Source of the DNA: Culex pipiens pallens
Lineage: Eukaryota > Arthropoda > Insecta > Diptera > Culicidae
Assembly: GCF_016801865.2 (NCBI RefSeq)
Contig: NC_068937.1
Coordinates: 126,755,818-126,819,817, forward strand
Direction of reading: 5' to 3'
DNA length: 64,000 nucleotides
Program-made: the position numbers and the translations under genes
In this document: piece by piece, positions 59,376 to 64,000 of the stretch
Layout of the letters: each line of letters opens with the position of its first letter
How positions within the stretch are numbered: position 1 is the stretch's first letter
Notes under the pieces: generated by a model
What the model was told of the DNA's origin: nothing
Databases searched by the model: none
The model's input: only the letters and a program-made list of their open reading frames with translations

Positions 59376-59503
59376 GGGCATCTCCACCCAGAAATTACCG
59401 ACATTTTCAGAAAAAAAATATGATGTAGCTGCTTTTTGTGTGGACCGACAATTCACATCGCAGTTTTAAAAACCTCGTTTAGCAGCTCGCGGTGGAGATG
59501 CCC
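59376..59503. mobile_element. Small MITE, 128 bp (GGGCATCTCCACC ends)
   Basis: GGGCATCTCCACC (59376) and GGTGGAGATGCCC (to 59503) are exact 13-bp inverted repeats. Flanks TGA and TAA may be a decayed 3-bp target duplication (PIF/Harbinger-like). No coding content. Confidence 0.75.
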
Positions 59504-61145
59504 TAACCGTACCTCCTTTGCCGCTGGAGATAGAGGTTAGGTTTTTGGCAACTCTCTTGTCGTTGCGCGCGTTTCAAGTTTCCTGTTTATCTACACATTT
59601 ACAGCGCACTGAACGTGGAAGCGATTTGCACCCGGCGTTGGCCACGGATGAGTAGATCGGCACGAGTGCATCAAAACTCCGGGAAACTCCAGGATGATGG
59701 GGATGGAATAAATACAGTTCTACGGGATGGTTTTGTCTAGCGAGTATGTGCTAATGGGTTTTTAGCGTTAATTCCATGTTTAAAATAAATCTGCCTATAG
59801 ATTTTTTTTTAATTTTTTGCTCAAAATTAGAATGTCAAACGTTAATCTACTAGAACTTAGTACTCAGGATCTGAAACATTTTTGAAGTTAATATAGTAAC
59901 ATCATTTATCAGTCAAGTATCATTAATCTGTTCGAGTATGCAAAATAGTATATTTTATTTGTCATGCCACCGAGTCTGATAAAGTGTTGTCAACCTGCGG
60001 TCGCCACTACTGCCGGATTGCGTTCCCCCCAGAGGGCTCCGCCAAACAAACCCAAGCCCCATAAAACATATCTCAATCCACTGCTGACTGCACCGACGCG
60101 ATGCCTCACAAAATGGCAGCACAAAAAAGCAGCAGTCCTCCAACGGCGATATCCAAAATTACCGCCATTAATCTCGCTTAAATTTCCGGAGCTGCCGGAA
60201 AATTAATCCGCAAAAGGATTACGTGTCACGGCCAAAACTGCTAACCGCACTAAGCTTCCGTCGCTGGTCCTCCCCGCGGTCCACAAACTCCCCAAAAACC
60301 ACTCCACAACCATTCCGGAGCCGGAGAAGATCAAGTTTATTTATATTTTTCGCGATTTTATCGCGCAGCTTGGAGCGCTGATGGCCTCTGCTTCCTGTCC
60401 CCAAGCTAGTGAGCCGGCGTGCCCCGGCGGAAAAGTGCATCCGGAAGTCGAGGCTCCTCAAGCGAGAGATAGAGAGTCACGGAAAACTCCTAAATCCTCG
60501 ATAATTATTTTAATCTGCTGTGCAAATAGAACTTAACATTGTCAAAGCATTATTTATTCATGGGTAGTTTTTTGCATGGATTTTTTTTCTGCGTTTTTCA
60601 TTTCAGACAACCAGCATAGCTAGGGAAACGATGATCCCCGGAACGAACAGATAGTTGACTTTTGACATGACTTCCAAGTACGCGAGAGAGCAGGATTCGC
60701 AGTCATTGTGCAGTTAGATGGGATTGCAGTTGGTTCTGGGAAAGAAAAAACGGATTTCCACATGCATGGGTTTTAGTTTAATTTTCCTTTTCACGAATTT
60801 AGCGTTTTTTTTTATCGACACCATTGTTCATAAAACACTCAAAAATCCGGCTATAGGCAATACGGTAGATTATTCTCCAATGCTCTCTGTAATGTAATGT
60901 TTGTCGAATCGTTTTGGAATCCCATTAATCCCCATTGGAAATTACAAAGTTTAAGAAGGACTTCAAAAATTTAACATACTGGGTCGATTTGGGGCACAAT
61001 AGTTAGTACCACTAACTTTTGCTTAACAATAAAAGGTGAAGCTGAGATTTTTATATACTCATGCTTCCATAACATATTTCACGTGTATAATTAAATGGTA
61101 CTTAGTGGACATCTCGCTAAACCGTCGATCAAGTTGCTCTTCTTG
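59504..61145. other. No gene seen
   Basis: Host-like single-copy sequence. GC-rich 59980-60470 has overlapping frames on both strands without domains. Confidence 0.4.
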
Positions 61146-61149
61146 TTTA

Positions 61150-61430
61150 CCCTCTAAATCCAACATTTTTGCTGTTTTTTTTTCTTTCTTGTGCTTAGGA
61201 GGTCATTTTGAGCAACTTTGTTCTACTAAAAAACTTTACTTCTCTTGTTAATGTTTTTTCCAGTTTAAATTTGTTCAAGCATTTGAAAATTCACTTGAAA
61301 CAAATAAAATCACCAAAAATTACCAAGAGATCTTCTTTCCAATGCTCTTAAAAGATTCATAACTGGCTGAAAAAAAGTTGTTTTGTGAATTTTTAAACTT
61401 AAGGCGGGATATGCTGGCAGGAAAACTGAA
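61150..61430. mobile_element. Decayed copy of the TTAA/CCCTCTA element
   Basis: Starts 'TTTACCCTCTAAATCC', contains 'GGAGGTCATTTTGAGCAACTTTGTTCTAC' type sequence and 'GATCTTCTTTCCAATGCTCT', as in 38557-39292, and ends indistinctly near 'AAGGCGGGATATG'. Internally deleted. Confidence 0.6.
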
Positions 61431-61998
61431 TATGTTTTTTAATCAACATTCATTAATATTTCAACAAATGGCATGGGCAGAATTATGCTGCTGAATATAA
61501 CATGCAACTAAGAAAAGATTCGTTTTAATTGCAGTCGTTATTAAAATCAAAAATTCAATTAAGGCAAGGTTAGTTCTAATTTTGTTAAGTTTATAAAAAA
61601 ATAATTGAAATTAATACAAGAGAAGAATTAAGTTCTCAAAAATTACCCACACTTCCTTTGGAACATTGGACCAAAAAAGGTCATTGTCATTGTAACCCTC
61701 TACATTAAAAAAAAAATTTTTGGAGAATTTTTATTTATTTCGTGTTCAAGAGGTCATTATGAGCAACTTTTGTTCTACGAAAAACTTTGTTTATCTTGTT
61801 TTTAGTTTTTCTTGTTCCATTTCTAGTATTGTTATTTGCATTTATCATGTTTGGTTAATGTTTATTTTTGATATTATTAGGCATATTCTACCATCTCCTA
61901 TCATTATCATTTGCCTTATTAGTTTTTTTCATGTTTTTACAGCACTTTTTAATTTTTGGCTTGTTTTTCACATTTTTTTGCTATAGAACGATACCATT

Positions 61999-63572
61999 TT
62001 TTATTTATTTTTTATTAATCCATCGAACCAAGGGTCTACATGGATGTTTTGGTTGGCGAGGGCAAAAGCCGATGTGAGTTGAAACATTAGAATCATTCTC
62101 ACAAAGGCACAAAACCTCACTTCTTTTAAAATAAATTACATCGAGATTGATAAAATGACAACATACGTGGTAAATTACAATACATTTTAAAAATTAGTCA
62201 AGTCATTGTCGTCCTATGCGTAACCGGCCAACGACGGGATCCTGGCGTACGCTCCTGGAACTCGATGCGTAGTTTTTCGCGAAATCTTGGAATGGGCTCG
62301 TGAAATTCAAACAGGAAGTACATTTCGTTGAACGCCGCCGACATCGATCGAACTGGTGAGTTGTTGTGGAACTCGGTCCTGACACGCGGACGTGCGAGGA
62401 AGTTTGGACGATTTCGCAGGTCCCTAGAAGAAATTTGGGTATTAAGTAAGTTTAACAGATTGGGGGAGTCGATTTGCGCAGTCAGTATTTTAGCAGCGAA
62501 GATAGATTTCGATATTGTCCGACGATTTTCCAGAGTCTCGAGTCCAATCAGGTTACAGCGTGCCTCGTAACGTGGTAGTCTAGTTGGGTCCGTCCATGGC
62601 ATTCTCCTACAGGCAAACCAGACAAACTTTTTCTGGATCCTTTCGATACGATCGATCCAGTTCTGGTGGTAGGGAGCCCATATAACTGCTGATGATTCCA
62701 GGTGTGAGCGGACTAGCGCGCAGTACAGCGAGCGTAAACAGAGGGGGTCGTCGAATTCGTGGGTCATTCTAAACAGAAAACCAAGCTGTCTGTTGGCCTT
62801 GTCCACGACTGCTGCTTGTTGTGGGCGAAAAGATAAGGGTTCGTCTAGTAGAGCTCCTAGATCTTTCACTACTTTCAGACGTTCGAGCGCGTGTCCATCC
62901 AGTGTGTATTCAAATGTAAAAACCTCCCGGCTGGTCTTGCGATGAAACGATATCGTAGTGCATTTAGAGACGCTCAGCTCCAAACGATTCAACGCACACC
63001 AGTTGGCAAATTTGTCTAGGCGGGACTGCAGTCTGTAGCAATCAGGTAAGTTGTCAATAGCGAGGAAGATCTTGAAGTCATCAACATACGAGAGATTGCA
63101 GTTGTCGTTGAAGAGAGAGTTGGAGTCGTTGAAGAAAGTGTTGAAAACAATCGGACCGAGGTTGCTACCCTGTGCCACTCCTGAACCGTTGGAGAACTCC
63201 ATCGACAGCGATGTTCCAATTTTCACCTGAATGATCCGATTTTTGAGATAAGACTCAAGCCAGCGACAAAGACGTGCAGAGAAACCGAGTTTTGCAAATT
63301 TTTGAAGGGCAATGTCGTGGTCAATTCGATCGAATGCGGCTTTCAAGTCGGTGTAGACAGCATCCACTTGACGCCCAGCTGCCAGATTTTCAATGCAGAA
63401 ATTGGTAAATTCCATCAAATTAGTAGTGACGGAGCGACCAGGTGTAAATCCATGCTGCTCAGAACTGATGAACGGTCGGCAGTTAAACATGATGACTTCC
63501 CCGACCACGATCTCGAGAAGTTTTGAACCAGAGCACAGCGACGTAATTCCTCTATAGTTCTCGACCGACCGT
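61999..63572 (-). mobile_element. 5'-truncated non-LTR retrotransposon (LINE)
   Basis: Minus-strand element flanked by the 7-bp duplication TACCATT (61992-61998, 63573-63579). The 3' end is A-rich with AATAAAAAATAAATAAAA at about 62018-61999 and follows about 180 bp of 3' untranslated sequence. The 5' end is cut inside the reverse transcriptase gene, as usual for LINE insertions. The single open frame is described separately. Confidence 0.85.
62198..63568 (-). CDS. Non-LTR reverse transcriptase, N-terminally truncated
   Basis: The frame is open from the truncation point (about 63568) to a stop at 62198; an internal Met lies at 63508. In order: VENYRGITSLCSGSKLLE (RT motif 2 region), QHGFTPGRSVTTNL (motif 2a/3), AVYTDLKAAFDRIDH (catalytic Asp of motif A), NGSGVAQGSNLGP (motif B, usual form GVPQGS.LGP), LSYVDDFKIFL (motif C, YVDD where YADD is usual), then LDKFANWC..NRLELSVSKC (motif D/E), YTLDGHALERLKVVKDLGAL (motif 7) and a C-terminal region with SLYCALVRSHLESSAVIWAP. 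The endonuclease and first ORF are missing, so it is not autonomous. Clade within the APE-type LINEs (Jockey/CR1 group) not fixed. No stops or frameshifts over about 455 codons indicate a recent insertion. Ala for Pro in motif B and Val in YxDD are unusual but tolerated in some RTs. Confidence 0.9.
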   Translation of the reverse strand, partial: SVENYRGITSLCSGSKLLEIVVGEVIMFNCRPFISSEQHGFTPGRSVTTNLMEFTNFCIENLAAGRQVDAVYTDLKAAFDRIDHDIALQKFAKLGFSARLCRWLESYLKNRIIQVKIGTSLSMEFSNGSGVAQGSNLGPIVFNTFFNDSNSLFNDNCNLSYVDDFKIFLAIDNLPDCYRLQSRLDKFANWCALNRLELSVSKCTTISFHRKTSREVFTFEYTLDGHALERLKVVKDLGALLDEPLSFRPQQAAVVDKANRQLGFLFRMTHEFDDPLCLRSLYCALVRSHLESSAVIWAPYHQNWIDRIERIQKKFVWFACRRMPWTDPTRLPRYEARCNLIGLETLENRRTISKSIFAAKILTAQIDSPNLLNLLNTQISSRDLRNRPNFLARPRVRTEFHNNSPVRSMSAAFNEMYFLFEFHEPIPRFREKLRIEFQERTPGSRRWPVTHRTTMT

Positions 63573-64000
63573 TACCATTGTCATTAAAATGGCAGAAAAA
63601 TGCCTAGAGGCATAGTCTGAGACATTACAAAAATTACAGAATATTTTTTTATAAAATATATACGAAATGTCAGTGCAAAACACAGCCGGAGTTAACCCCA
63701 TAAAAAATGACATTTTTAAAAAACATTGGAAAAGTCTCATAAAATCAGTGAAACTTCCAACCCCAAAATTTTCTAAAATTTAATGAGTTCTTCTTTCCAA
63801 TGCTTTTAAAACATCAAAAATTGGATGGAAAATTGATTTTTGGCGAATTTTTAGACCGAAGCCCGCCTAGAGGCGGAGTTGGTTTGTAGAGGGTTAAAGA
63901 ATTAACAATTTTGTAAAAATACAAATTGATGACGTGATTCTGAAAACCTTCTAGTGTTCACCATCAATTGGCCATTTCAAATGTTGACGGCTTGAGCAGT

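Larger units (their letters stand above)
61696..63893. mobile_element. piggyBac-like non-autonomous element, copy 2, split by a LINE
   Basis: The left end CCCTCTACATT follows GTAA (61692-61695, a mutated TTAA), and the right end TTTGTAGAGGG (to 63893) precedes TTAA (63894-63897). The flanking halves (61696-61998 and 63580-63893) align with 38557-39292. The interruption is the non-LTR retrotransposon at 61999-63572, with TACCATT duplicated on either side. Confidence 0.75.

Overview
The window looks like repeat-dense mosquito DNA, most likely Culex. The tRNA-derived SINEs, many small TIR elements (MITEs), non-LTR retrotransposon fragments and GC-AG-type short introns with GT..AG borders all fit a culicine genome; the species call rests on recalled repeat families and not on a database match. 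There is no bacterial-style gene organisation, no CRISPR array and no rRNA gene. Most long open frames are accidental frames through tandem repeats or AT-rich mobile elements.

One convincing host protein-coding gene is present: a minus-strand, multi-exon gene (52222-55109) for a small secreted mucin-like protein, with a signal-peptide exon, a Thr-Thr-Thr-Pro tandem-repeat exon and a basic then Leu/Pro-rich C-terminus. Eight phase-compatible exons sum to 867 nt. Its largest intron holds a hAT-type element with 8-bp target duplication, itself carrying a nested MITE.

Layout. 1-4370: degenerate AT-rich repeat split by a 3.9-kb retroposon (minus strand) made of about 20 tandem 150-bp units plus a single-copy body and a hexanucleotide tail. 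4.9-5.2 kb: frameshifted coding remnant. 6.76-7.14 kb: 8-bp satellite. 8.8-9.7 kb: foldback element. 11.7-14.1 kb: TA-inserting transposon. 15.4-24.3 kb: a stack of nested insertions: a repeat-family copy split by a 4.1-kb TA-duplicating transposon, which is split by a 2.1-kb hAT-like element carrying pieces of an EF-1alpha gene and of a second lysine-rich gene, with a solo LTR further along. 26.6-29.1 kb: MITEs and a non-LTR retrotransposon 3' end interrupted by a rearranged LTR insertion with an inverted partial LTR. 29.7-30.2 and 35.9-36.3 kb: tRNA-derived SINEs. 36.3-38.5 kb: a near-perfect palindrome with about 1-kb arms. 38.6-39.3 and 61.7-63.9 kb: two copies of a TTAA/CCCTCTAC (piggyBac-like) non-autonomous element, the second split by a non-LTR retrotransposon with a reverse transcriptase frame. 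43.6-47.8 kb: elements built of about 165-bp tandem units. 56.4-57.9 kb: a second copy of the retroposon family from 0.4-4.3 kb, opposite strand.

The most unusual observation is that last pair. Both copies are bounded by long target-site duplications (22 and 19 bp), share a 3' body of about 0.5 kb ending in a (CATGCT)n-type tail, yet begin with entirely different tandem arrays (150-bp units in one, 126-bp units in the other). This resembles a LINE-mobilised element whose 5' tandem 'monomer' region has been swapped. Second in interest are the gene-capturing hAT-like element and the LTR insertion with a template-switch signature.
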